From positions 1,017,939-1,081,938 of the forward strand of contig VWZL01000430.1 of NCBI GenBank assembly GCA_013396915.1: a DNA stretch of 64,000 nucleotides, given 5' to 3'. Under the pieces are notes generated by a model. The model worked only from the letters and a program-made list of their open reading frames with translations, was not told the DNA's origin and made no database searches. This DNA comes from Stercorarius parasiticus (taxonomy: Eukaryota; Chordata; Aves; Charadriiformes; Stercorariidae). The translations under genes were made by a program, and so were the position numbers. This document shows, in pieces, positions 1-11,400 of the stretch (within the stretch, counting starts at the first letter, position 1; every line of letters begins with the position of its first letter).

Positions 1-177
1 ACCAGGCGGGGCGGCGCGGAGCGGAGCGCGGTCCGCGGGCGCGGAGCTGCCCTGCAGCCATCGGCACCGCCACCCCCGCGGCCACGGCGGGAGCCAGGAT
101 CCCGCTCAGACTGCCTGATGGAGCCCCGAAACGTACTCAGCCCTTTCTTTTTTGTTGTCGTTTCGGGAGGAGGGGGC
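1..177. promoter_or_regulatory. CpG-rich block, possible promoter or 5' exon edge
   Basis: The first 120 bases are very rich in G, C and CpG, unlike nearly all of the remaining window. In vertebrates such a block usually marks a promoter or first exon. The window edge cuts it, so its true extent is unknown. A plus-strand frame is open through it, but I recognise no protein in it and no TATA box is visible. Which strand would be transcribed is not decided by the sequence. The promoter call rests on base composition only. Confidence 0.5.
125..167. other. 9-bp perfect inverted repeat (hairpin)
   Basis: CCCGAAACG at 125-133 is the exact reverse complement of CGTTTCGGG at 159-167, with a 25-base pyrimidine-rich loop. 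It lies between the GC-rich block and the T-rich tract. If transcribed it could form a GC-clamped stem-loop. No function is assigned. Confidence 0.6.
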
Positions 178-418
178 ACTTTTTTTTGTCCTTTTTTTTA
201 ATCTTTTTTTCTGAAGGGTGTCTTTTTTTTTTTTTTGTCTTTTCTTCTTCTGGTTTTTTTTTGGGAGGGGGGGTTGGTCTCTTTTTGTCTTTTTTTTGGT
301 CTTTTTTTTATCCTTTTTTTTGGTCTTTTTGGTGGGGTTTTTTGGTCTTTTTTATTTTTGGTCTCTTTTTTTGGTCTGGATTGTTGGGGTTTTTTTGTCC
401 TTTTTTTTTTTTTTTTTG
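178..418. repeat. T-rich simple repeat with GGTC punctuation
   Basis: About 240 bases of almost pure T runs broken by short G-containing units, with GGTC recurring six times between about 275 and 375. It looks like a decayed minisatellite of GGTC followed by a run of T. Several open frames cross it and give Phe/Leu/Gly-rich strings, but these come only from TTT and GGN codons and are not proteins. The position inside a CpG-rich region is unusual. Length in the assembly may be unreliable because such runs are hard to sequence. Confidence 0.85.
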
Positions 419-652
419 AGTTATCACTGCCGTAACAAACCGAAAGCCTGAGCCCTTGCGCTCAAAGGGGGAGACAAAGTGCTCCTTTCATACGGCTGCA
501 GGCATGGCCACAGGCTCGGGCAGGCGAGAACCGCTGAGCATGTCCCTCTTCCCCGTGGTGATGGCAAAAGGGCCCCGGCGGTGTTCGTCCTGGCCCCCAA
601 GCGGGATCCCGGCTCCGGCCAGCCCGAGATGAGCTCGGAGGACAGAGTAAGA
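419..652 (+). promoter_or_regulatory. Second CpG-rich block with splice-donor-like end; possible first exon
   Basis: GC-rich, CpG-rich sequence resumes after the T-rich tract and runs to a donor-like site, AGA followed by GTAAGA with GT at 647-648. After that the composition drops to AT-rich sequence like the rest of the window. One ATG at 504 has a good context (G at -3, G at +4) and opens a 42-codon frame that stops at 630-632. A second ATG at 629 opens a frame that reaches the donor after six codons. I recognise neither peptide. A first exon with 5' UTR and either a short upstream frame or the start of coding would fit, but this is inference from base composition and one splice-like site. 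Confidence 0.4.
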
Positions 653-1527
653 TAACCCTGGGTTTCAGCCAGTCAGGAGGGAAGAAGCAGGCTGGGGGTT
701 TTAGAAGAAAGCAGAAAAGTAGCCTTGCATCCCAAGCTGTGTTTATATTTAAAATATATGTGCGTATTCAGCAAAACATTTTGTGCATCTTCTATACTCA
801 TTAGAAGTGCTACTGTAGATGTATGTTTTTACTGGCAAAAATGACAACTCTTGCCAAGATTACTTATTTTGCTCAGCTCATCAGTATGTGCTTGATAACT
901 GATTGCCACTACATAGCGTACCTGGTAAAATATTCTGTGGTGACAGCAGCTGTACCCTATAGCTGGCACGGTCATCCTAGGAAAATGCATCTCAGCCCTC
1001 CTATTCTAATTCAGGCTACACACAAAAAATCACTAGCTAAGATTTTATAAAGTCAGGGTGAAGCCAAAATAGAAGTCACCTAACGATGAAATAACAGTGA
1101 TGTGAGGTCTCTGTGATGGAAAGAATTACGCTGGCAGCCAAACGAGAAACTTAGCAGGATGTGCTTTTTGGGGTGAATGTCAACGGAGTTGTTTCACTCA
1201 GAAAACAGCACATTGCTTTCCAGGAGAATTAACGATCAGAAACCTGCTATCGAAACACCAGTCTGGCCTGTCTCCAACCAGCCACAGACCAAACTCCACG
1301 TAAACTGCATCCCCAAAATGCTTTTGGTGCTAAAACCGAGAAAATGCATTGTAACACGTGCACTTTCCATGAGGGTATTATTTCCTCAATAGCCCAGTTT
1401 CACACCGAATTTCAACTTCTCTCATTCCGGACAGAAATGAGAATTAGAGCAGCAGGTAAAGGTGCTTCATAGTTCTATTTGTTTAATTTTGCTCCCATGC
1501 TGCCATGGTCTCCCCCCTCCCTCTCAG
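653..1527. other. Unique sequence, no feature recognised
   Basis: AT-rich sequence with only short open frames and no recognisable repeat. If the donor at 647 is real, this is the beginning of an intron. Confidence 0.6.
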
Positions 1528-1675
1528 CCCGAGCCACTTTGGTGTAAGCAGGTGCAGTTGTTGAGGTCTTTAAGGAATTGGACGGATAGAGTCAGACAGT
1601 GGATACGCCAATGGGACCATGAGGACTCTCAACCAGTGCATGTGGAACGGCCTCTACCCTCCCAAACCTCGCTCG
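1528..1675 (+). other. Candidate cryptic exon, 148 bp
   Basis: A long pyrimidine tract ending CTCTCAG (1521-1527) gives a strong acceptor-like site. GTAAAC at 1676 gives a plausible donor. Between them one plus frame is open from end to end, and a second is open from an ATG at 1619. The segment has more CpGs than its AT-rich flanks. Neither translation resembles a family I can name. One frame holds the string TDRVRQW, which recalls part of a PNT domain, but the rest does not follow. It could be an alternative 5' exon linked to the CpG-rich block at the left edge, or chance. Confidence 0.25.
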
Positions 1676-2080
1676 GTAAACACTGAAATCGGGTATGTTT
1701 CCCCCTCGAGTGAACTGGGGGGCTGGCTGCAGTTACAAAGCATCCCCATCCCAGTTGCTGGGGTTACAGCCCCAGCTGCAAATCCAGTTTGGTCCTGGCC
1801 ACAGAGAGCAGGTCACGTCCGGAGCCCTGCACAGACCAATTGATGGGCCAAATTCAGGAAAAGCAGGTTCATCACTTAAAGGCCAGCTAACGCAACCCAA
1901 ACTGAGGGGAGGGACTGGATACTGCCAGGTGTCCACTTTCCTCATCAAGATGGACTTGAGCACTTGGACGGACATGTAATAAATTAAATACTGCTTGCAG
2001 GAGCATGGACAGAAACAGAACGAGCCCTAATCAGAAACAAAAGCAGTGTCTCATTTACTCCATGCCACAGTAGGGTGGGG
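1676..2080. other. Unique sequence, no feature recognised
   Basis: No repeat or coding signal recognised. Short open frames exist on both strands and have no recognisable content. Confidence 0.5.
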
Positions 2081-2369
2081 GTCTGTCTCTTCTCCCAAGG
2101 AACAGGTGATGGGACAAGAGGAAACAGCCTCAAGCTGCACCGGGGAGGTTTAGGATGGATACTAGGAAAAAATTCTTCACCAAAAGGATTATAAGGCTGC
2201 CCAGGGCAGTGGTGGAGTTGCCATCCCTGGGGGTATTTAAAAGCTGGGCAGACGTGGTGCTGAAGGACATGGGCTAGTGGTGGACTTAGCAGTGTTGGGT
2301 TGATGGTTGGACTTGATGATCTGAAAGGTCCCTTCCAACCTAGACCATCCTATGATTCTGTGATTCTAT
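2081..2369 (+). mobile_element. CR1 LINE fragment, 3' end
   Basis: The sequence follows the CR1 3' region in order: a GTCTCTTCTCCCAAGG-like stretch, GACAAGAGGAAA, the GTTTAGGATGGATA region, CTGCCCAGGGCAGTGGTGGAG, and GGTTGGACTTGATGAT. It ends in TCCTATGATTCTGTGATTCTAT, the tandem octamer of CR1 3' ends. It is 5'-truncated, as most CR1 copies are, and carries no usable coding sequence. Confidence 0.93.
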
Positions 2370-3570
2370 TCGAGTTATTGGGCCTCAGATTCCAGCAGCA
2401 GCCTCACAATGGTTATGATTTTACTAGGCCAGACAGAGAGATCGCCTCCTCCTGACACAGCTGCCATCTTCCTTCCTTTCTTTGCACATGGGATGAACTG
2501 AGAACTGGCGGTGAGAAGCACTTATTAAAATATCACCTTCCAGTCTGAGAGCACGAGGGCACCCAGTGTGTCTGTGAGAGGCTTGAGCACCTCTGCTATG
2601 ATAAACTCTCTCTCGGAAGACACAGCCCCAGGAATTCATGAAAATTTTGCTTTTAAAGTGCACGACACAGTACCAAACATGGGCATATTTAAGATTTTCA
2701 TTAAAAAAATGCTATAGATATTTTTAAATTTATTTTTAACCAGCATCCGTGACTCTGCTTATCACACCAAACACCGTCTTCCCAGTTATGGAGGTTAATT
2801 GCTGTGCTCCAACACAAAAAAAGGTCAAGGTACTTTTCCCCTGAGCAGTACAAACACGCCCATTCAAGGCAATCAACACAAAGGTGTTGCCCGGTGGCTT
2901 TTCTTAGGTGGAAGAGTGTGGTCTTGCTTAAACAGGAAAGCGAACGGCCAGGTTCCCCTGAGATTCCTCTTCCCACTGCGGGGTCAGGAGCACACGGGGT
3001 TAAGTTCAGGCCACGGTGGGGAGTTTTGTGGAAATCCTTTGTTAGAAACCAGCATTTAGTCAGGAACGGGACTCTCCTCAGGCTGAGGATGGGATGGTTA
3101 AAACAACCACATCTTACTCCCCATTTAAAGGTCAGGCTCTTTTCCTCCCGTGGGTGTTTAAACTGGCTCCCCATCCTTCCCCCACCCCTGGTCACCTCAG
3201 TGTGGCCCAGGCTGTGCGAAAATTACCCACTGCCTGAAAAGGCCTCTTTGAAACTCTTCCCACCTCTCTTTTTTTTTTTTTTGAGCTCTATTAGTTTTTC
3301 CACCATCCCATTGCTGCACAGGAGTTCCCAGCACCGCACTCCTCAGAGCACCCTCGGGGCTCTGCACGCTTCCAGCTGGTCCCTAACTCATCCCTCTCTT
3401 CCCTGCTGCTAAAATGCATTAACAGAAGCCGAAAGCACCGGCAGGACTTTCAGCTTTTCCACACAGGCGACTGCAAGAGCTGCCAGTTGAGTAACGGAGC
3501 AGGAAGGAAGGTTCCCCCTGAAGAACCCCTACGCTACAGCATGGGAATCAGGGATTTTTGTACCAATTGC
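2370..3570. other. Unique sequence with long but unrecognised open frames
   Basis: Frames of 202 codons (plus, 2804-3412, GTG start) and 164 codons (minus, 2701-3195) overlap here. Neither shows a recognisable domain. The plus frame depends on a T run near 3270 for a Phe-rich string. Runs of this length are expected by chance about once in a window this size, so I do not call a gene. Confidence 0.5.
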
Positions 3571-3640
3571 CTGATTTGCTACGCAGCTACCAACAAGTCA
3601 CTTCACTTTTCTGTGTCAAAGTTTTCCATATGGGGAAACT
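3571..3640 (-). repeat. MIR-like SINE fragment
   Basis: On the minus strand the sequence matches the MIR core loosely. On the plus strand it reads CAAGTCACTT, then a CTCTGTG-like stretch, then TTTTCCATATGGGGAAA, the same order as the reverse complement of MIR. The match is degraded, as expected for an insertion older than birds. It is weaker than the copies at 4680 and 27268. Confidence 0.45.
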
Positions 3641-3863
3641 CTCTGGGTACAAATGCTGTTGTGTGTTTTGTCTTTTTTTTTTTAAAGCCCACATGTCCGA
3701 GTATGAGCAATCGCTCTCCTGACTGAAGAGACGACAGGGAACATGGTTTTCATGTCATCCTGCCCCTCAGGAAGGCTGGAGCAGCAGAAACCTGAGAATC
3801 AGACATGTGTCAGATGTATTTAACAACCTGAACTGTAAATCTCTAAAAGTGAAATGAGATCTT

Positions 3864-4468
3864 AGAATCACAGAATCATAGAATGTGTTGGGTTGGAAGG
3901 GACCTCTAAAGGCCATCTAGTCCAACCCCCCTGCAGTCAGCAGGGACATCTGCAACTAGATCAGGTTGCTCAGAGCCTCATCCAGCCTGGCCTTGAAGGT
4001 CTCCAGGGATGGGGCCTCCACCACCTCTCTGGGCAACCTGGGCCAGTGTCTCACCACCCTCAGTGTAAAGAACTTCTTCCTCATGGCTAATCTAAACCTG
4101 CCCTGCTCTAGTTTAAAACCATTGCCCCTCGTCCTATCGCTCCATGCCCTCGCAAACAGCCCCTCCCCAGCTTTCCTGTAGGCCCCCTTCAGGGACTGGA
4201 AGGGGCTCGAAGGTCTCTCCGGAGCCTTCTCTTCTCCAGGCTGTACCCCCCCAACTCTCTCAGACTGTCCTCACAGCAGAGGGGCTCCAGCCCTCCCAGC
4301 ATCTCCGGGGCCTCCTCTGGCCCCACTCCAACAGCTCCATGTCCTTCTTGTGCTGAGGGCTCCAGAGCTGGACACAGGACTCCAGGTGGTGCCTCACCAG
4401 AGCAGAGTAGAGGGGTAGAATCACCTCTCTGGATCAGCTGGCCACTGTTCTTTTGATGCAGCCCAGAA
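3864..4468 (-). mobile_element. CR1 LINE fragment, 3' portion, minus strand
   Basis: Read on the plus strand it begins with the inverted CR1 end, AGAATCACAGAATCATAGAATG, followed by GGGTTGGAAGGGACCTCT and CTAGTCCAACCCCC. It runs about 600 bp back towards the reverse-transcriptase tail. The minus-strand frame carries the [14 protein letters not shown] string, the C-terminal tail of CR1 ORF2. It belongs to the same subfamily as the copy at 51081 and is about 98% identical to it over the shared 215 bp. Confidence 0.95.
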
Positions 4469-4679
4469 GTTTTAGGCACAGTCTGCGCCACCGACAAACC
4501 CTGAGCTCCCCCCGGCTTTTGGAAATTCCAGCAGGCACCTTTCCTGAGGTGTGTTTATTTTGAACAGCCTGACCCAGGAGCCCCCATCCCTTTTCTGCCA
4601 TCACATCAGCCCTCAGGGGCCTGATGCCTACTGAAGGGCTTGACTCTCCCCAGCTTGTCTGGGTCCTGAACCTCAGACA

Positions 4680-4790
4680 CTGCAGGAGCTCTGTGCCTCA
4701 CTTTGCACATCTGCAAAATGGGAATAACAGTGTTCCTGAACTCAGAGGGTCCTTGTGCTCGTTAAACATTTCAAAAGCATGCAGGAGAAT
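4680..4790 (-). repeat. MIR-like SINE fragment
   Basis: The plus strand reads CTCTGTGCCTCACTTTGCAC, ATCTGCAAAATGGGAATAAC, then CTCAGAGGGTCCTTGTG and CGTTAAACATTTC. This is the order of the reverse complement of the MIR core and its 5' flank. MIR elements predate the bird-mammal split and survive in birds as degraded fragments like this. Confidence 0.7.
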
Positions 4791-5250
4791 CTTCAATTAT
4801 CCAAAAAAAATCACTGCAAAGTTTCATTATTATTCCAACACTTACATTAAAGACACATGTCCTGGTAAGTAGAAGGCATGAAGAATCATTATGCTAATTT
4901 TAGACAGAGCATCTGCTCAATGTTAAATCTGAAACTTTGTCTTGAAGAAATAATTTAAATTATTTTTCTTCAGAATTGACATTTGTCAAACAATATGTTG
5001 CGAATAGAAATCGCAGCCAACTATGAGTAATCCGAGTGAGCACACGTACTCCACCACGGTGAGAAGCACTCGGGGAGAGAGGTTGCTGCATTTTGGCATG
5101 GCAGGAATTAATGAGGAGAATAGCCAGGCTGATGAGCTTCCTGCCTCGCAGCCGCCTCTGCCAGCTGCTGCTGGTGGCACAGACCCTCACCTTGGGTCTG
5201 CCCATGCCCCTTCCTTCTACCATCACTCCCATCAGCCAGAGGTCCTTCAG
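4791..5250. other. Unique sequence, no feature recognised
   Basis: AT-rich to about 5020, then GC rises towards the CCTGCC repeat. Nothing coding is recognised. Confidence 0.5.
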
Positions 5251-5400
5251 CCTGCCTGCTCCCTGTCTGCCTTGCCTGCCCTGCCTGCCCCCTGCCCACT
5301 CCCTGCCTCCTCCCTGCCTGCTCCCTCCTTGCCCTGCCTGCACCTTGCCTTCCCTCTGCCTGCTCCCTGCCTGCCCTGCCTGCCTCCCTCATCCTGCCCA
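5251..5400. repeat. CCTGCC/CTCC-type minisatellite
   Basis: About 150 bases built from variants of CCTGCCTGCTCC and CCTGCCCTG units. Long frames cross it on both strands (for example the plus frame 5023-5472) only because the unit lacks stop codons. These frames give Pro/Cys/Leu or Gly/Arg/Gln-rich strings and are not called genes. Array length probably varies between individuals. Confidence 0.85.
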
Positions 5401-8400
5401 GCATCTCCCAGGGCGAGTGAGGGTCGGTGGGAAAGCTGGAACCTCTCCCTTCAGCCAGATGTGCACCTATAGAGCCCAAACGACCTTAAGCAATGCTTAA
5501 TGCACCACTGGAATAAACCACATACATGTCTTTGAGCACCTTCTTGTATTATTTTTCATTTATTTGCACAAGCACCTGAGCAGCTTCCCACCCCCAAACC
5601 CAGTTTTGTGAGGTAGGAAAGAACAGGAGATAGCATCTTCAGAGCTATTAGCCCGGCACTCTCAGTTGCCAGCCCTGTCTGCCCTTGGGGGCAGGGACTC
5701 TGCTCCCTTCCAGCAGGTTTTTTCCCCTTCCCTTCTGTTTTTTCCCTACAACCTTCCCATTAATTTTAGGCCGGTCGTTTCCAGCATGCCTGGGGAGCCC
5801 TGGGGATCCGGAGGCAGCTTCTAAGGGTTTTGTGAGTTGTAACTAAGAAAAGTAAACCCAGCGCCTGGCAGCTTAAATTTGCTATGCAAATGACTGCACC
5901 CCACTGGAAAAACATAAGATTTACAAGGAAAAAAAAAAAAGGTTGCAAACCACTGACATAGACGAATATACGGTAAACACCCCGATAACCACATCAACAC
6001 ACATGAAACAAGGTATTACAGAGTCAGTCCACACCATCAGAATGGGTGTCTATACATAACGAGTGTTAATTTGAAAATTAAATAAGTATTTTTACCATAT
6101 ATTTTGAATTACACAGGAGTCATCTCCCCCCCAAAAACAGTGCAAAAATAAAAGTTCCATTTCACTTTTAAGAAGTTAAATAGTCAAAAATTGCCATCAT
6201 AGCATCTACTGGATAAAGTCTTTTGAATTCTACCTGGTAGAGATCCTAAGTCCCATTAGAAATCGCTCATCTCACGTATCTTAAATCCCTGTTTGTAAAA
6301 TCAGCCACCGATCCCTGAGCCATCTCCTTTTCAGCAGTACCATACATATATAGTCCAAAGTATTTGTCAGCATTTTAGACAAAAGACGTGACAGAAATTC
6401 AGTCATGCTGCCTAAAACCCATTTCTCCTCAATTTTGACCCTGACAACACTTTTCAAGTAATCACAATCATTTCTGACTGTGACATTCTCAACTGCCCCA
6501 TGCAAATGTCCTGTTTAGATTCATTTAGCCTGAAATACAGCATGGCACGGCCAAGGACACCCTTCCCGTGAATTCCCAAGCAGGGAGAACGCTGTGCATA
6601 TAACCCCTGAGGCCTCCAGTGGACAGGGAGTAAAAGCGACCAGCAGCGAGACAGGGCTTCCAAGCACCAAACAGGAAGCCAAGAAAGAGCCATTAAAAAC
6701 TAACAGAAGTATAAATAAAATACTCAAAGGGTGGGTGAGGTAATAGAGAAGAAAAAAATAACACACATCCTGGAGAAAATCTGTGTGTAAAAGGAAACTC
6801 GGGGCTTAAGCCTTCTATCAGTGTTGATCCCTTCACTCCCAATTTGCTCCAGTGCAAGTAGGGATTTTTTTTGCTCCATCCTCACTCACCACGTGCCTGG
6901 TCACACCAAACCATCGACCACCAATAGAGAGTGGTCCAGCCAAGGCAGCCTCAGCCAGGCTTTGGGAAAAACAGCATGGGACATCCCCGAGCTGCTCGAG
7001 AGAGCAAAGAGAAGCTGGGCTTCGCTGTTGGAGCTCCCGGGAAGCGCGTTATTGGAATGCCATGCCCAGGGAGCGTGACAGGCTTTGAGTTTTCAGATAA
7101 GCTCCACGTTTCGTTGCGCTTTCCAACCCACTGATGCTCGGATGTGGATACTCCGCATGCAGTTTGCATGCCTCAGTGTGTCTCAGCACATCATCGGCGT
7201 GCTGCATATCATCTGCAACAGTGTAATCCCAGCCAGATTAACCCAAATTATGTTTTAGAGGAAAATCCCATGCAAAGCAATAGCTGGTTGCTTCTCCCAG
7301 CCCTACAGGGCAGCATCCCACCGGAGCTGCTGCCGCAGCACCCGTTTCACAGGCAGAGAAGGAGGTGGTGGCCGCAGGCAGTGTGCCCCATCTTGGGTCT
7401 TTGGCACTTGCTGGCACACTGGTCCCATAACAGCCCACTCACGTCACCCTGCTCAGCCCAATTTCCCTCCTCGGCAGCCGAGTGGGGCGGGAACCATGGC
7501 ACTGCCCAGTGAGGCTGGGTGACTCTCAGTTCAGTTGCAGGATCTTTTCCTTTGCTCCAGGTGAACTAACAGGTTCATTTCCTATTTTTAAAAATTTCCT
7601 TTGGGCACCCAGGCCTTTGGATGGATGCTCTTTCAATAACATTACTATGTACACAGATAAACATGGAAGTTTTCCTAACAATCTGCCCATTCATATCGAT
7701 GGAGTAATTCTGAGGTTGAATTTGGCTCCAGATTCCTGTTGGTGTTCAAATAGGACAGTTCATGCTGCACATTGCCCAGGAAGAAGTAAAATAATGAATG
7801 ACACAAGAAACATTGAATAATGCATCCTCATTAGAGAAAAACTAGATTAAGCGTGAAGTGCAGATTTAAATGGGGCTACGTCATGAGATGGATGAGCACA
7901 AGGCCTGGATGGAGATGGACATGACAGTTCTTATTTTCTTCTATAGACAAAACACTCACGTACTCCCTAAAACTGCCCCCTCTGCTAGGACCTAAGGATA
8001 AACAAACAACTTGTAATACAGTTCTTCCAAGTCCAGTATGTTGAGCAACAATTAGAAACTCTTGAAACTTGTAAGGCAGTAACATCAGTGTGTGTTTATA
8101 CCAAAAGTCCACAAATACCTGTATACTGTGAAGCCAGGTAACAACCCATCAGTGAATTCTCTTGGAAGAATTATTTCCCATGATGAGAGCTCTACCAGAA
8201 GCTTCTGCTGCCCTTTGCATTCATTGCATTACCTCATTTCTGCTTCTCGCTAACGAAACTTGCAGCATTTTGTCAGCTCCTACTCTCTCTTTCAAGTCAG
8301 AATTAACAATAGAAAACCAAAATAGTTTTATTAGTGGACTGTGTCTTTTTAACAAACTTCAATAATAAAACATCATAAGTTTTGCATCTGTGGCTAAACG

Positions 8401-11400
8401 CAACAGGACCTGGGGGGGGTGTGTGCATTTGGCCACTAACAGGCAGCATCTTTTGATGGAAGCAGCCGAACAACACCGAAAAAGGAAAAAAAAAGCATCG
8501 TGCAGGCAACAACCATAATTTTATACTTAAGAGAGTTTGGTTGTTTTTTTTTTTTGCATTTGTAAAGCAGGGATTTCAGTTCTTTGATGTATAAGAATAT
8601 GTACGCAGCACAGCTTCTCCAAATTTACAGCATTTTTTCTTTAAGGGTAGAAATATGCATCCACTGAATAATAATGTTAGAACTGCTGCAAAACCAGTTT
8701 CTGCAGTGAGCTTGTCTTTCTCCTAAACCACCTCAGAGCACACTAACATGGGGTCTGAAATACTTAGCGCAAGGTTAAAATTTAGTAAAATCTTAAATGT
8801 AGACTACACTAGGAAAAAATACAATAAAGCAAAATTATGAATGACCATTGTACCTAATCAATATGCTCACCTATGTCACATGGGCTACTTAATACATCTC
8901 TGAAGCTGTTATGAGACAAGAAATAACAAATCTTTTCTTTCCCATGGCCATGTGTTCACTGAAACAAGTGGGCAGGGGCAGCAGAGTGTGGCAGCAGTTC
9001 TCACTGCTCACTTGCCACCGCTTGTTAAAAACTTGGTGGCTACTTGGTAGTTTGAACACTGGGGACTTCAAGGCTACCAGCAGCTTTGCCTCTTTGTTTG
9101 GCATCTTTGTGTGCTGGTGCTTAGCACAAAGGAAGCCTTTAAAATGCAGAGAAAAAGGGGGCTGGGGGTTTTAACCCTGCACACCTTTTCCCAATCTGCT
9201 ATTCTTGGCAGCACGGGCCTCTAAACTATTGCTAATAAAAATATATTAATGTCTGTCTTCTGCAGCATGCTTCCTGGCTGGAATTTATCTCACCCAACTT
9301 CAGATTTCTACAAAGTAAATACCTCCACACCTCCTTTTATGGAGGAAGTCCTAGAGTTGATTCACTCCATTGCAAGATACACATCTAAAGTAGTAGATGA
9401 ATCATGCCCCGGAACATTTTTTCTCTCTAGTGACTGCAAAGGGAGAGTGGATGACTTCTCAACTGGAGAGAGATGAGAGGAGTCCCAACCCTGCTGCTCG
9501 CTCTGCCCCGAAACTCCGGTAGCATGCTCTTAAAAGGTTGTGTGGATGTGAGTGCATGAGTGTGCATTATTTCACACTTCGTCAAACCACTAGAAATGTC
9601 ACTTGACTACCCTCACTGTGGTTACAGTCTATTATTCATACACTCAGTTGTGTATCATTCACTAATGAATGCCATGCAAAAAATATATACCTTTTAGACA
9701 AGGAAATTCATAAAAAAGACCCTTCCAAATAAGATGTAGTAACTTAGAACCTCTAAATTTAGGAAATCTAGACTTCAGGTCATATACAAAAATAAATTCA
9801 AATAAAGACATGTGAAATGAAGGTATCAAAAAATGCCCCTAAGACTCTGAACCAATGCATTGCAGGAAATCATGAAGTCACCACGGCAATGTTCATGGTT
9901 CCACAACCTGAGCTGCCAACCTTGGTCAAACAAAGGTCTACCCACTTCTGTATCCCTTCTCCAGAGGTGGCCAGAAGGTACATGGCTGTACCATCAAACT
10001 GCACCCAAGAAGATATAGCAAGGGAAGAGAAGGACAGGTCTCTCTGCTGGTTGATCAAACTTCATCACTATCATGATGAAAACCCAGAACTGCCAACAGT
10101 TTGCATGAATGGGGGAAAATAGCTGCAAAGTGCTAGGTCCACTTGGAAGTCTACATGCAGATCTGAGAAAACCATGGTCAGAGCTGGGCTATTACTGCAC
10201 AAAGTTTCTGTTTGTGTGAATCACAATTTTCCTGCTCTCCGGTGCTCAGGAAAGCACAACCATGTTTCTCCTCTGTGCCTGCGAATATGTGTTGTCTGAG
10301 CTTGGGGATAGACAAGCCGCACAGCTCTTCACCCTCACAGGACACAGTAGCCTCTCCTACATTTTCAGTGTATAAAAATGCAAACTTTCAAAACAGCAAT
10401 TATTTTTAAAATAACTTTTGTTCTACAACTACTCTAAGCTCATTCTTCAATGTAGCATTGTGCCAAGGGCATAACACTAGCCAACAGATTACCTTTGGTT
10501 ATTTTGTCAAGCAGAAAAAGAGAAATTAATACTTGGTAGTCCTCTCTTTTTGCCTCTAGATTGCCTCTTGTGTCACATGGCATAAGCAGGACAAATCTTG
10601 ATGCTTTGTTTTAGTTCAGACTTTCTATTTTTGTGAAGTGGAAAGAGAGAAAAGCATTTTCTGCATCTGAGCTCCAATGCCCTGGGCAAAAACGGAGCCA
10701 CTCTTGTCTCACACAGCAGCTGGGTGATACTTCAACAATTTGCTATAACACCAGCTTTTGTGGACTTAGGGCTCGTGTATCCATGTACATCCTGCTCATT
10801 TTGGACGATGAAGCTTTTAAAACTCGTATGCTCATTCATTCCCATTATAACTCCCCAAAACAGCATTATGCCACCTGAAAAAGTTGCTCCAGTCCCTTTC
10901 TGCAGCCCCTTAGAGACCCCAAGCAAGGAAAAAATCACAAAGCCTAAATGTAAAATCAATGCTTTGATCTAAGGGTGCCTGGAGAAAAAACACGGAGAGG
11001 CAGCACTGGCTGAAAAAGCATGTTTGATCTGTCAAGTGCATATGGTGGCCAAATAAAAGGGTACATTTCTATGAGCGCATTTCTGAAGTGCTTGATGATT
11101 TATTTCTAGATGTGGAGAGACAGGACAAGCACATAGTGAATTTCAAGGCAGAAAAGGGTTGTTGTAAATCAGGTTGTCATTTTTCCTATCTTCTAAAAAG
11201 AATCCCAGGGAGGTTAACTTAAACAGCGAGGTATGTTTCCCACTCTCTCAATTTTCTTCTCCCCCTCATGGCTATATGGCAGAAGTTGTGCTATTACTTA
11301 CCTCCAAGGCAGGAGAGTAGAAAAGGACTTCTGCTGGAGATCAGCCAATGTTCTGTGGGGGGTATCAGCAGAAGATGGAGAAAATCTTTGAGCTTTAGGT

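Noticed and set aside
186..451. Three overlapping Phe/Gly-rich frames
   Set aside because: They are translations of the T-rich simple repeat.
1579..1611. TDRVRQW string resembling a PNT/SAM domain of ETS factors
   Set aside because: Only a few residues match and the sequence on either side does not continue the domain.
2701..3412. 202-codon plus and 164-codon minus frames
   Set aside because: No recognisable domain, GTG start for the longer, opposite-strand overlap, and a length expected by chance in 64 kb.
5023..5500. Long frames on both strands, up to 149 codons
   Set aside because: They arise from the stop-free CCTGCC minisatellite.
5580..5660. Possible MIR fragment with GTGAGGTAGG
   Set aside because: Only one short word matches and the core GGAAACTGAGGC region is absent.
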